64,000 nucleotides of DNA from Setophaga petechia (lineage: Eukaryota; Chordata; Aves; Passeriformes; Parulidae). Positions 27,261 to 38,660 of this stretch are shown here, in pieces. The position numbers and the translations under genes were made by a program. The stretch is taken from the NCBI GenBank assembly GCA_024362935.1, contig JANCRA010000005.1:21030235-21094234 (forward strand), written 5' to 3'. The notes under the pieces were generated by a model that was not told where the DNA came from, did not search any database, and worked only from the letters and a program-made list of their open reading frames with translations. Each line of letters begins with the position of its first letter. Positions within the stretch are counted from its first letter, which is position 1.

Positions 27261-27358
27261 CACTTGTTTTTCTTTCTAATGTAGTCTTTTTCAGACAGAT
27301 TAACCAAGTAGATCATCGGTTTTGAAGTAAAAAACAAATGTTTGTTCAAAACATCAAT
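27261..27358 (-). CDS. OLA1: OLA1 internal exon C with the NLSE nucleotide-specificity motif (about residues 211-243)
   Basis: This 98-nt exon has 32 codons plus the first two bases (TG) of a Trp codon. It runs from [14 protein letters not shown] through [11 protein letters not shown] to IRKKNK. It returns the protein from the helical insertion to the G domain: MIYLVN is the beta strand before the G4 position, followed by NLSE (about residues 230-233). Canonical GTPases carry NKxD there. The altered motif is the known basis for OLA1/YchF using ATP rather than GTP. The acceptor has a good pyrimidine tract (CTCTCCCTCTATTCTCACTTCCAG), and the donor TG|GTGAGT at 27260-27255 is strong. The downstream intron is phase 2. 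The next exon should begin with G to complete Trp, then LIKIKEWVDKY, but nothing matching it was found down to position 1. Confidence 0.97.
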
Positions 27359-27634
27359 CTGGAAGTGAGAATAGAGGGAGAGAATTTTAAAAACAGTTTA
27401 AATCAACTTGAATTAATTTTATGATCATTTTCCTCATGGCATGTCTGAGAAGACTACAGAACTCAAGTGTAATACATAAATCACAGATAAGAATAAATTC
27501 AGCTAATAAATTCAACATTCAATAAACTATGAATATGAAATCTAAAAAAAACCCCAAAACCAACAACTTTAAAAAGAACCAGTAACAGGTAGCAAAATTA
27601 GAAGTCAATTCATGGAGTAATATTTATAGCCTAC
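27359..27634 (-). other. OLA1: OLA1 intron between exons B and C (276 bp, complete)
   Basis: This is a complete phase-0 intron starting GTAGGC and ending CTTCCAG on the minus strand. It is AT-rich with a pyrimidine tract before exon C and no recognisable repeat. It is far shorter than its 12-kb and over-24-kb neighbours, so exons B and C sit together as a pair. Confidence 0.95.
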
Positions 27635-27715
27635 CTCTTTGTCATTCCAATCATGATAGAAGCGGACAGCTTTCTTTTCATCTATTACCCATGTCTTGAT
27701 TTTGCACATTACGTC
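27635..27715 (-). CDS. OLA1: OLA1 internal exon B (about residues 184-210)
   Basis: This 81-nt exon has exactly 27 codons, from [16 protein letters not shown] to [10 protein letters not shown], and continues directly from the end of exon A. It encodes the distal part of the helical insertion of OLA1. The last residues (HDWNDKE) are strongly conserved between human OLA1 and this sequence. The acceptor follows a long T-run (minus strand ...TTTTTGATCTTGCGTAG). The donor is GAG|GTAGGC, weaker than the donors of exons A and C. Both flanking introns are phase 0, so skipping this exon would keep the frame and remove 27 residues. Bird-like differences from human include VMCKIKTW for IMCKVKSW and DEKKAV for DQKKPV. 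Confidence 0.96.
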
Positions 27716-28149
27716 CTACGCAAGATCAAAAAAAAACCCAAAGTCAAAAACTCAGCTGGATATCAAGACTATTCTCTTCCATAAACAAGGCGTGTATCCA
27801 TTAAGATTCAAAACATACACACAAATGAAAAATTAGATAATACCTTTTATAAACAAATTTTTACTCTCCCAGAAAAACAGAAATTGCTGCTTTCAAAGTT
27901 GCTAAAGAGCAATATGGATTACTAAAGTCATCCAAATCCTACAATTAGAAAGTTAAATACACAAGACTCAAGTATCATCTCTTGGCACCAAGAACATCAG
28001 CAGAGCTCATAAAATATATGTAAAAATCAGTACATTTTAGATTGCTTTTCGAACTCAGTAAGACGCAACATTTCAGCATCCAGCGGGAGAGACCACATAC
28101 AATATAAACATGCCATTAAGAAAAGGGAATGGGTGGGACAAAACACAGC

Positions 28150-28172
28150 AAAAAAAAAATTTTTTTTTTTTT
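28150..28172. repeat. A10/T13 self-complementary homopolymer junction
   Basis: Ten A residues (28150-28159) are followed immediately by thirteen T residues. This makes a 20-bp perfect palindrome of pure A/T, a common site of slippage and assembly error. Confidence 0.95.
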
Positions 28173-28179
28173 CAAATTG

Positions 28180-28720
28180 TGAGCAAAAGAAATGGAGCCT
28201 ATTATTGATGATCCACCCTCAAGAAATTAATTCAAACGGCCAAAGCCCTTTTTATTCTGCATTAATTTTTCGCCAACACCTTCTCCCTCCCCCCCCAAAA
28301 TGAAACCTGCCAAAGCCTCCATTACACAATGGCAAGAGCCTTGCACTGGTGACCTCCAACCAGCTGCATTCACTTTCAGAACATCTCTCTCGGCAGGAAA
28401 TCTAAAGGCCTTTTAGTTAGCAAGCTAGTGTGCATTCAGAAGGAGTAACTGCAGGAAGAGCCCAATGTGCTTTGTTTCTCTGGCCTTTCTTCACAGAAAG
28501 ATTAATCATCTGTGAAATGGAAACGGCAAACAGCAAGTGACACAAACTGAACCCTTCAAGCCTTTCCTCATCAGTTTTGTGGTCGTGAATCCGAAAGCTG
28601 CGTGTGGCACGGTTTTCCTTACAGGCAGGTGTTAATAAAAGGCTCTTGGGTCTGAAAGGTCAAACTCTGCTCTTCTAGGAGTAGTACATTTTAGAGTCGC
28701 CTATTTTTTGTTGTAGATAA
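28180..28720. promoter_or_regulatory. Candidate conserved non-coding element near exon B
   Basis: This stretch lies 0.5-1.0 kb upstream of exon B in the OLA1 sense. It has mixed, non-repetitive composition with several transcription-factor-like cores (ATTAATC, ATTAATT, CATCTGT) and CpG-containing segments such as GTGGTCGTGAATCCGAAAGC near 28581. It contains no coding frame, no recognised transposon and no simple repeat. Calling it conserved is an inference from texture only; no comparison with other genomes was possible. Confidence 0.3.
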
Positions 28721-29269
28721 TTTATGATCATGCTTTAAATAATGCATTTTTTAAAGTTGAAATTGATGCAACTGAGCATTAAGATCTTTAAAATACAAGG
28801 AAACATTCCCTGAACTGTTGAGCACACAACATTTTTTGCACTTAATGCTATGCAGTTGAAGTACATTTATAAACAACCACAAATAACATCAGTATTTACT
28901 ACCGTCTTTTCTAGTCTTGCAGTAGCTTTAGTGGAGGGGGAAAAAAAAAGCTCTTCTAAATCTTCAGATCCTGATTTGAAACCCTCCAGGAACAGGACTC
29001 CCCACAGATTTTAACAAGGAAGGGGCAAGCTAAAACTTTTAATGAAATCTAACATGTTCTGCCTAAGAATAATCACTTTTACTCTCCTATAACTGAATTT
29101 CACTCATAAATGTTTAAAAGTGGCTAATATAACACCATTTCCTACAAGGAGAAGATCAAAGTGCTATATTACAAATGCATTATGATTAAAAAAGCACTGT
29201 GCAGCTTTGCTATTAACTGTTCTTTAAACCCTAAAAGGCTTCCCATAGATCTCACTTGGCACTGCATAT

Positions 29270-29560
29270 ACAACCTTTGACAAGTAATGTAGACCATTTT
29301 TATTCATTGCCTAAAATTGTAGGCAATTATGTGCGTCACACTGGCCACCTGCAAATTCTGAATGCCTGCTCCAGTTGTCAGAGCAAAAAACTAATGTCGG
29401 AGGGGATTAATCTAGGGGGAGAGAGTCCTCTTTAATGGCTCCAGCAGGTGAAATGGCCCAGCTGGTTACTATGATGAGTGGCCAGAACAGCTTATGTAGA
29501 GACATGCAACAAGATTACACATAAAGAAGAAAACACTAGCACCATCTTATCTTTAACCCT
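29270..29560. promoter_or_regulatory. Candidate conserved non-coding element with homeodomain and E-box cores
   Basis: Clustered cores include GGATTAATC (Otx/bicoid-like, near 29403), TTAATGGCTC, CAGGTG (near 29444) and CAGCTG (near 29459), without repeat or coding signal. A short inverted pair, TTGCCTAAAATTGTAGGCAA near 29308-29327, can form a 7-bp stem. Function is inferred only from motif density. Confidence 0.28.
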
Positions 29561-32518
29561 ATGTGCTTTTTATTTTTTTAATTAATCTGTATAAACAAGA
29601 TAAGGGAAGCAATTCTACCAGTAAGTACTTTTCACTTAAGATATTTATCCTCAGCTTCTGTTTAAATAGATATATATATATAAAAATCAACACAACCACC
29701 AAGATTCCTGTTCAGCAGTGAAGGAATTCTGGTTACACACTATTTTGGGTTTTGAACTAGTTCTGTAGGCACCTACCACATGACTTTCAGCATTACAGTT
29801 TCTCCCACAATAGTAATGCATTGCTACATATAAACTGAAGTCAATAAAAAAACTGACAGAAAAAAACCCCACCATAGCAGAAGTCCCTGGAGCCAAACTT
29901 TTACGTCTCTGCTTAAGCAGAAATGAAGTGTTTTGTAATCAGACTGTAAGGGGAGCTACATAACACAGAACCTCCACAAAATTTCAAGCATCAACACAGC
30001 AAATAAAGTTTGGCCTTTCTAAAGCCTGTCTAAGCACAGAGCTGCCAATCAAAACCTCTCCCACATTCATTTGCTACTTACAGTGACACACAATCTAAAT
30101 CCATTTTGGAACTGACCTAATTTTATTAATTTCCCGTTTATGCACCTGATTTAAAGCTGCTTGCAACTGTTCTTCTAAAGGAGTGATTACATGGACAATT
30201 TCCACAGGTAAGGCAGATCTACAGCTGAGTATGCTGGGGACAACTAACAACCATCTACTTGCAATTTTATTTTGGTTTTATAGGGAGGTTGGCAAAGTAT
30301 TGGAAAACTTTCTGTAGGTAAAAGGATAGAAACTTGTAAGCAAATGCAGCATTTTTGCATGAAGCTGATGAAGCAGTGAGACACAAAGAAGTTCTCTCAT
30401 GGACGATATGGGCAGCAGTCACACCATGCAGCATGTAAGCAGACAGTCCAGAAACTTAAAAATGGGTGAGCTGAACTTAGATTCCCCTGCATCAGTGGCG
30501 GTGTTCCACTGAAATGAGACTTAACTCTAAGGATTTCTAACAAGAAATTGTTACATACAAATGACAACGTGAAGAAAGGCACATATTTCCACATCTCTCT
30601 TTTTAACTCAGCTGCCCCAACACTCTCAACAAACATACAAATAGCACATTTTTGGGTTATTTCTCATGCAGCACCATTTTTAGTTATTTGCTTCTACTTA
30701 GGACTGGTAAAAGAGTACAACCTGATCTTTTTATCCTCTCTATCACTGTACTAGTCATTTAAACACATTTAATCACTACTCAAGTTACCTTTGAGATGCT
30801 TAATAACAGAATACAGAGCAATGATCCACTTTGTTTTACTAGAACTGGCATCCCCAGCTGTATACTTTGAAGTCAATCTGTCACCAGCAGAATGATCCAC
30901 TTGGCCTTCTTTGACGAGTGTGGTACTCTTGTTTTCCAGATAGCAACATTATAACAAGAGCCATTCAGAAAGCCACCAAAAATCCCCCCGAATTCCAATT
31001 TCTTTACAGTTGTCAAGGCATATGAAATACAGCAAACTTAATGAATATCAAACATCCCTGTTTGTAAAGTCAGTTCATTTATAACTATATGCATGGCAAT
31101 ATATTTAGCACTTACAAATACTCAGTGTCTTTATCCATATTAAATACAGTGATTTTAATTATGTCCTGCACTCATTTTCCAAAGACCACAAGTACTCAGC
31201 CCACAAATGCTAAGCAGAACATTAACAGTAAGACCAGCAGTATAAAATAATGAAATACATGTAAATTGCATATAGCAGATTTACCAAGACCTACCCATGA
31301 AACACTACTGCGCAGAAAAATGTGCATACATTAATAGACTTTCTGGATGAATGATAGTAATAATGTGTGCCAATGCCAAATTCTTCTTACAGCATGAGGG
31401 ACTAAACTGAAGCTTGGAAACCCACTTGCCTACTTGGCATCAGAGAATTGTGATTTTTTTGTTGTAAATTACCAGGGCATGTAATTAACTTCCGTAAATT
31501 TAATAAAGAAATAAGCAGTTGTGAGGATTATCACTTCACACTTCAAAGTGCAAGTGAATTCCCTGTGATCCTGCAGGCAGTGCAAAAGTCTCCACTACAG
31601 AGTAACTGAGTACAGTAAGGTTTTTCCCCCACCAAGGGACATACGCAGTGTTTTTTCAGTATCTTATTCAAAACTTTCAAGACGTAAAAACTTACCATCT
31701 CCCTGTAAAAGCTTCAAAAGTACTTTTTATTAAAATGTTTCCATCGTCTAAAATTCTATTATTTACACTTCTCTGCTGCTAGGAAAAGCTACAAGGAGTA
31801 GCTAAAACATTATCTGTAGCTCTTAGTTAGCTCCTCTCACTTCAATCCAAAGTCCAACACCTTTGCATATCAGTAATGAAGATGGTAGTGCATAAATAAC
31901 CTATTATGACTTCCTAAAGAATGTGGCTCAGCGGTAGAAGGTGTTTCTTTAATAAATCACTGCATATACTAAATGGAGTCAACACCACCTACCCAGTAGG
32001 TCTCAGAATACAACTGTAAATAAAAACCTCAGTGTGTGTGTTTCTGATGGCACTCCAAACAAATTCTTTGCCTTTCTCTGGTTGCCATCTTTCAACAGCC
32101 AAAAAAGGCCCTGTTAATGATACACACATTCTGGGAACAGTAACTTACAAACATTGGGAACTATGTAGGAACCAGAACTGCCCCACAGCTCTAAAAAAGC
32201 AAACCATGCTTTTGAATACAAAACCCTCAAGTTCATACTGTTGGGCAGGGGCAAAGGGAGGGTGGATACAGTATTTACCAACACAGCACATCCCCCTTTC
32301 AAGAGTGGCTGAGAAGCCAGGAGGGTCACAAGCAAATGAACTGGACTGTAACTAGAAGAATAATACAATCCTGGAGTATATAAATAGCCTAGTGTCCAAC
32401 AGGAATAATTTTACACTTATCTCTGCTGAAATGATGAAAATCTGGAGAAAAAACCAGGGGTTTTGAGAATGTGCTTATGCATGAAGATTCTTAATTTCTA
32501 TGCTTTTATTCTTATTGC

Positions 32519-32548
32519 ATATATATATATATATATATATAAAAAAAA
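32519..32548. repeat. (AT)11 microsatellite followed by A8
   Basis: An uninterrupted AT dinucleotide run from 32519 to 32540 is followed directly by eight A residues. It is a simple intronic microsatellite, likely variable in length. Confidence 0.97.
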
Positions 32549-34235
32549 CAAAAATGTCACATATGCAAGGCTTTTCACACTAGCATAGAGAAATCAAATG
32601 ACTGCTAAAGCTTGACAAACATTGACTAAAATTGTGTCTTATTTCTATACAGTGAAGATAATTACTTACTGGCATAGCTAATACAAGTTAAAGTAATTTC
32701 ACTCTAGCCTGAAAATACTTTAATAAAGGTTATTTTTTTCCTGTAAGACATACATTCCATTTTAACCACAGTTGTAAGAATTAAGTTGGGATATGCAAGG
32801 GATCAAATCAGATAATTATTATTCCATCTGACCTTCAAAATTTCAAAACGGTTTTTCAGATACAGATGGAGAGCAATGCTATTTGAGGTGCTCATAGCTA
32901 CTTTAACTGTGCTGCACCAAGAGCAGTTTACAGAGAACACATGAGGAGAATGGACTGCACCGAGCCCACAGACCTATTCACGGCTTTCCTTGGAAATCTT
33001 TTCACTTCTCTTGAGCAGAGCCTCAGCTGTCTGCTCTTCCTGGAGGTTTTGTGGCAATTTAAAAGACTGAGGATGAAGTGACATGGTAAGAATTTATTCT
33101 AAAAACACAGTTTAAAAACAATGGTATTTTAAAGGACAATTATGACAAATTTGGCAGTTCAAAGAAAAGGCTAGATCATGTTTTTCATTGTGGTAAGTGC
33201 TTAAATAAGCTGTAGCAGCTGGGTGCAGGAAAGAGAACAAGCCAGGTACTGCACAAACTGGAGTGACAATGAGCTCCTCTGTGGTACAAAACAATGTCTA
33301 ATCTCTTACAATTCCCTTGCTCACTGACTTTAATAAAAATACAATGGCCCAAGTAATGGATTTAGGACAAGTGTATTATCCTTCCTTCTATTTAATATCT
33401 TCTCACAGAGCCAGTACAAGCTGTACACCATATAAGATTTACTTAGAACTAGATGCCAATAATGTTTATGAACCACAACAAGCACTTTCACCCAAAAAAT
33501 CCTACAGGCATTCCAAGCAATGTAATTCCTGTTAATAATCCCCAAATTCTCCTGTGTGGGTCATCCTTGTGGGTTCTACAGCATTATACATGAAACAACT
33601 CAGTCACGTGTTGCTTCTCAAAGAAAAAAAAAACAAGCAAGAATAAAGAAAGCAGTCCATCTACAAGTGATTATTTCCAGCAGTTCAGAAATTCAGAACA
33701 GGGAAATTGCACTGAAAAGTAAAACGAAATATCTTTCACAGAGTTTCATTAAACTTTCCTTATTCCATTAGCCAATCACAAAAATTTTCAACTAAATCCA
33801 TATGTGAATGCATTTGTTGTAGATTTGTGTGAATTAAGCCGAATGAAAAAGGTGTCTTTTTCAGAATGCAGTTACTTTTATATAGTGTTATTTTGGCACA
33901 TACAGTTTAAAATTACTTAGATCTAGACATAGCAAGGGAGGCATGATTTACAAAATTAATTACTTTAGGCTACTTGTCAAATCTACACAGGAAAGATCAG
34001 CCTTGACAGAAAGTATTTAAGCACTGACTTCTCTCTGTCTACTGATAATACCAAAAAAATCCAAATGTGTGTTTACACATTATGTATTTTTAAGTCAGGC
34101 TTTACTACCAATCAATTCACAAACATCTGCCATGCTACATTCAAAATGTTCTCCAGAATGAACTTTAATTTCCTCTAAATACCACATTAAGCACAGTAAA
34201 TGGTCCACTCAAGATTTTAGGCATAATTATGTGCA

Positions 34236-34706
34236 TTAAGAATATAAATATTTTCGCGATTCCCTATGATTCAAGTTAGCAATTGTAAAAGCCATCAGCA
34301 GAGAGTATGTCAACAGTGCATGTGTACACTGCTCCTTTCTTTCCCTCTCCTGTGGAACAAACTGGCCTCTCAAACTCTCCTCACACAAGGAGACCAAAGA
34401 AACTGGCAAAAAAATTTTATACAATTCATGACTGTATTTATCTTCAACTTGGAATGAAAGAAAGGTGAACATTCCCAACTGACATCATCAGTTAGAGGAA
34501 ATAAGAGTTCATCCATCCGTGAGAACTCTGGCAAGCGCTTGCAGCAAGAGGTCAGCAAATTCTGCTTGGCACATCCCATTCATCAGAATATTGCAGAAGG
34601 AAAGGTTTTCATCCAGCATATATTGGTAATAAGAACAAACTGAATCTACCAGCTCTTTGCTGCATGCAAAGTATCCCCCATACCATACTGGTGATTTTAA
34701 CAACAA
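34236..34706 (-). pseudogene. Unassigned coding-like stretch within the 12-kb OLA1 intron
   Basis: On the minus strand, open runs overlap in different frames. At 34706-34509 a frame contains WYGGYFACSKELVDSVC and QAEFADLLLQALARVLTDG, ending in TGA. At 34579-34370 a second frame contains MDELLFPLTDDVSW, in phase just after that stop with a one-base shift. At 34478-34236 another frame contains VEDKYSHELYKIFLP. The first run has balanced, protein-like composition and better GC content than its surroundings. An acceptor-like CACCAG lies just before it on the minus strand at 34690-34688, but there is no convincing donor. I cannot name a family. It could be a decayed retrocopy, an unannotated alternative exon or coincidence. 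Confidence 0.22.
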
Positions 34707-37120
34707 ATGATGAACAAAAGAACATCATTCAAACAGTTACTACACTCTCAGGAGAGGACCAAGACATTAAATGTAAGGGATTAAAGCCACTTAAACCACC
34801 ATTAGGAATATTTTGCTTTACTCTTCATAGTACATATATGCTGACAAATACAATGGCCATAGGCTGAGTGTAAGTGCTCATTATTAGATCATTGTCCATC
34901 ACAGTAACAAAACAAAGTTTGATGCCTTTCCTTTAAGCTGAATAGGCACTATGGTGGTTCTCATACTATTATACAAAAAAGGAGTCTCTAACTGCTCTTT
35001 CCATAACTGCAATTGCTTTTCCTGTTAAAAAATGTGCTTGATTTGATAAATTAATCTTATTTTTAAAATGACAGACTTTACAGTGGAGACTGGTGAAAGC
35101 ATCCCATTCAACCCAACACTGGAAGTTCAAATCCAGTAAATGCTGACCCTGATCTACTGTAGAAGCCGCCTTTCAACAGAGAATTGGAAGGTGAAACACT
35201 GTGCACACTGATTATGACCTAAAGATTGTGTCTGCATGTCACTAACATCAATAATCTGCATCAGTTCAACTATAAACAATAGCCTTGTAGTCAGATACGT
35301 AGATCTCAACACTGTTAAAATAAGAATTCTTCTGTGCTAGAATTCAAGGTTTTGGGCACCGACAAAGGGCTCAAGGAATAGCTATTGCAGAGCTGTCAAT
35401 TTCTAAGGACTAGAACTGAATCAGGCTGGAAGGACATTGGAAGAGAATCCTGAAATAATGTTCACTTCACTGTATTAGATGGTATTAACTTAGAGACTTG
35501 TCTCCAGGACTGAAAAATCCCACCAATTAAAAATATTTTTAAGATTAATTTTATCATTTGTACATTCTGATTTATAAAGTCATACATATTTGAATTTTAC
35601 TTTGAAATCCCCTGCTATCCAAAATGACAGATCAATAATAAGCTAATAATAAAGTTTAACTGAACATCTATCTAATGTCTCTGCATATACCATCATCAGG
35701 CAGATTTAAAATATAAAATCAAAAGTACTCTGACTGCTTTCTGAAATTATATCTGCACTGTTTTAATACATGCAAATAACAGGAGTATTTTTATTCTATA
35801 ATATCTCTTTAGAAGGTTATAGCCAAAATAATATTTAAAGGTATATAAAGTCTGAAAGACTAGTACCCTTAGTAACAGTAAACAGTCATTTCTGAGAAGG
35901 CAGTGGGAATACTTGCAAAACAGACAATACATGTGTAAGGGAAGCTATTCCAAGCTTTTGTCAACATTACATGTTGGTGATCTTGGATCATATTGTGCCA
36001 CTGATTTTTAAGTAGAACTTGAAAATTATTTCATTGATAGCTCCTTAACAACAATCAGCTATTTTATTTCTGCTGACAGGGGATCAATTCTCTGAGAGAC
36101 AGGACAAACAGTTAACATGATTCAACTGCCAAGCCAGGTCACTGCACAAAGGTAAATTTACCAGTTGTAGGCAATGTAGGCTTTCACAGAGGAAAAATGA
36201 TAATTAACAAGTTATAACACCATGCAAAATGCAGGCAATCAAGTACAAATCTCAGATTTAAGTCTTGCTGACTGATATATAGTGTCAATTTTTTTTTTCT
36301 CCTCCTAAACCTTTTGGAGATTTCAGACTACCAAGTTACAATCGTGGTGGCTTATTGATAAAGTGAATCTTCTAAAGCAGACAATTCATATTTATAAAAT
36401 GAGACAAATGACTTCTATAACTCTCAACGAGTTGAAATTCTTGAGACATTCTCAAGCATCTTCACTTTGAATTGTTCCAAAAGAAATGGGGGAAAGAAAA
36501 CAATAGAGATACTAAAATTTTAACATAGTACTTAAAAACAAAACCAAAACAATCTATGAATATCAAGTCTTTTCCTTCATAACCTCCCGATTTTCCTGAA
36601 AGGAAAAATGACTGGGAACACTTGGTGCACAGACAAGAGCTGTTTCTTCCACATCTCTGCTACAGAAGAAGAATATTCCTAAGAATAGAATATTAGCAAT
36701 GGCTGTGTATTATATTGGCAAATAATTTTAAAAGGCAAATCTTGAGAAGTTGTCTCCCAGTCCTGTCCCATCCTCTATTTTTTTGAAGACAACCTGGTTG
36801 GAAAAAAGTATTCATTTCAGGCCATACTGTCTCTTCATAATTTTTTTTTTTTTGCACTAGAAAAAGCAAGCCTTGAACAGTAGCTGCAAGTGCATGGAAA
36901 CATTACAAATTGTGCTGGACAGGGAACTCTCCCTGTGACAGACAAGCTAAATGCAGAGTGCAATGGACTGGGGAAGTGCAGACTGACCAAACTGCCAAAA
37001 TAATACTCCTAACATCTGGCTGCCCCTTTGGGAAGGTGGAATAATCTTTAACTGCTTTTTTCACTAATCCCACATGATTTCCCTCCTAGATCTGTAAATC
37101 ATTTACTGCATAGTCAATCC

Positions 37121-37153
37121 TGCTATAGTGTACTATAGCATATTATATATAAT
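37121..37153. repeat. Two adjacent palindromes
   Basis: TGCTATAG, TGTA, CTATAGCA at 37121-37140 is an 8-bp perfect inverted repeat with a 4-nt loop. It is followed at 37142-37153 by the 12-bp perfect palindrome ATTATATATAAT. Confidence 0.93.
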
Positions 37154-38628
37154 GCAACCACAGGTCTTGTGTGCAAGCCAAAACATGAAAGGAAAACAGG
37201 CAAAGCAAACTGTACAGTAGTGCCTCACAACCCAGCGGATGTACATCTGAAGCCCAGGAGTGGCCAGAAATGCCCAAGAGCTGCTGTTACACTCTTACAG
37301 CTACACAAACCTGCTTCTAAAAGCTGCATAACTGGACCTAAGGATTGATTTACCAGGAGAAGAAAGGAGCTTTCACAGGCCCCCACCAAAAAAGTCCATT
37401 TTATGAAGTCTAGTGTATATACATAACAATTCAAGCATGCAAGCCACAGGGAAGAGAGGCAAGAAGGTCCAAGATCAGCAAGATTCAGAGGCATTGTGCC
37501 CCCCATTTCCTTGAAGAGATTCCCTAGTGACTATAGTTCCTCTGTGCAGCCTTTGTCTCAAGTGAAGCATTAATTTGTGCCTCCCCACTCTGTTCAGCCA
37601 CCCCTTCCCATGAAACAAAGGAATTTCACGCCTTTGAAACCTCTATTGTTGTTGACAAACTCAGCTGAGACTGGTCATGTGTAACAGCTATTATCGGGAA
37701 CAGAACTGGCAGAGCAACATGACATCAAGAACCTGATCTTTTCTGTGCATGTGTTCATAAAAACAGGATTAAGGAAACACAACAAATGACAGGAAGTGTA
37801 TGTTACAAATACAAGGTGACAAAGTCATTTTGACAGGTGAACTACAGATGAAGTGATGGTAAGGAGACTGAAGGAAGAGGAAATGAAACGGATGAGAAAT
37901 TGAAGCTGGGTAAAAAAAGATTAATAATAAAGATTTGAATTTTTTCTTTGATTAATCTAAATTGCATTTCTACATTTGAAGTTTTTTATTTACTGTCTCA
38001 CTTAGTTTGAGGATAATCTGATATTTTCTGTTTTCAAAGACATACCAACTTCCTGTAGTTAAAAAATGACTAAGAACAAGTCCTGCCATACAATCATAAC
38101 TGTACCTACCACCCATTAAGTTACACGATCATTATTACAATTTCTATTTAAAAGACACTTCAGTGATGATTCTTTGTAATCACAAAAGTGCCAACTTCTT
38201 CCTTCACACACGAAGTACATACATTGTGATATAAAATACTCAAAGCATCCACAGAGGTACACTCAAAAACTAGATAGGAATGGTCCATCACAAGGAGCTG
38301 AGCAAAGCTGTTTCCAAAGACAGCCACACAACAAAGTGAGTGAGAAGAGCTCGAGGCTGGCCAGCACAGCATCACAGCGCTCCTCATTTTCATCCTGTCA
38401 TACCAATGTGAAATTTAGCTTTAGGATGAACTTTGAATTCGCTATGGACAGGATTTTTGCTTGCCCCTTTCTTTAACATGAATTAAAAGGTGAAATACTG
38501 TGTGGATGCTATTTGAAACTGCAGGTATAAACTGCACTGTTCGTCTAAGCATGTGAAACCTTTTGTGAAAGATAAAAATCGCTGCCCACATGTACTCAGG
38601 GCTGGGTTCACATGACAGATAAGACCTG

Positions 38629-38660
38629 AAATGAAGGTTCTTAAATGAAGGTTCTCTCTC
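38629..38660. repeat. 14-nt direct tandem duplication with a CT tail
   Basis: AAATGAAGGTTCTT at 38629-38642 is repeated at 38643-38656 with one difference at the last base. The second copy runs into a short CT-dinucleotide run. It looks like a recent small tandem duplication. Confidence 0.9.

Noticed and set aside
28500..28540. CATCTGTGAAATGGAAA phrase resembling the MIR SINE core
   Set aside because: Too short, and the flanks do not continue a MIR match.
32032..32355. 107-codon plus-strand frame overlapping an 84-codon minus-strand frame
   Set aside because: Both frames open in the same interval and neither resembles a protein family; treated as chance.
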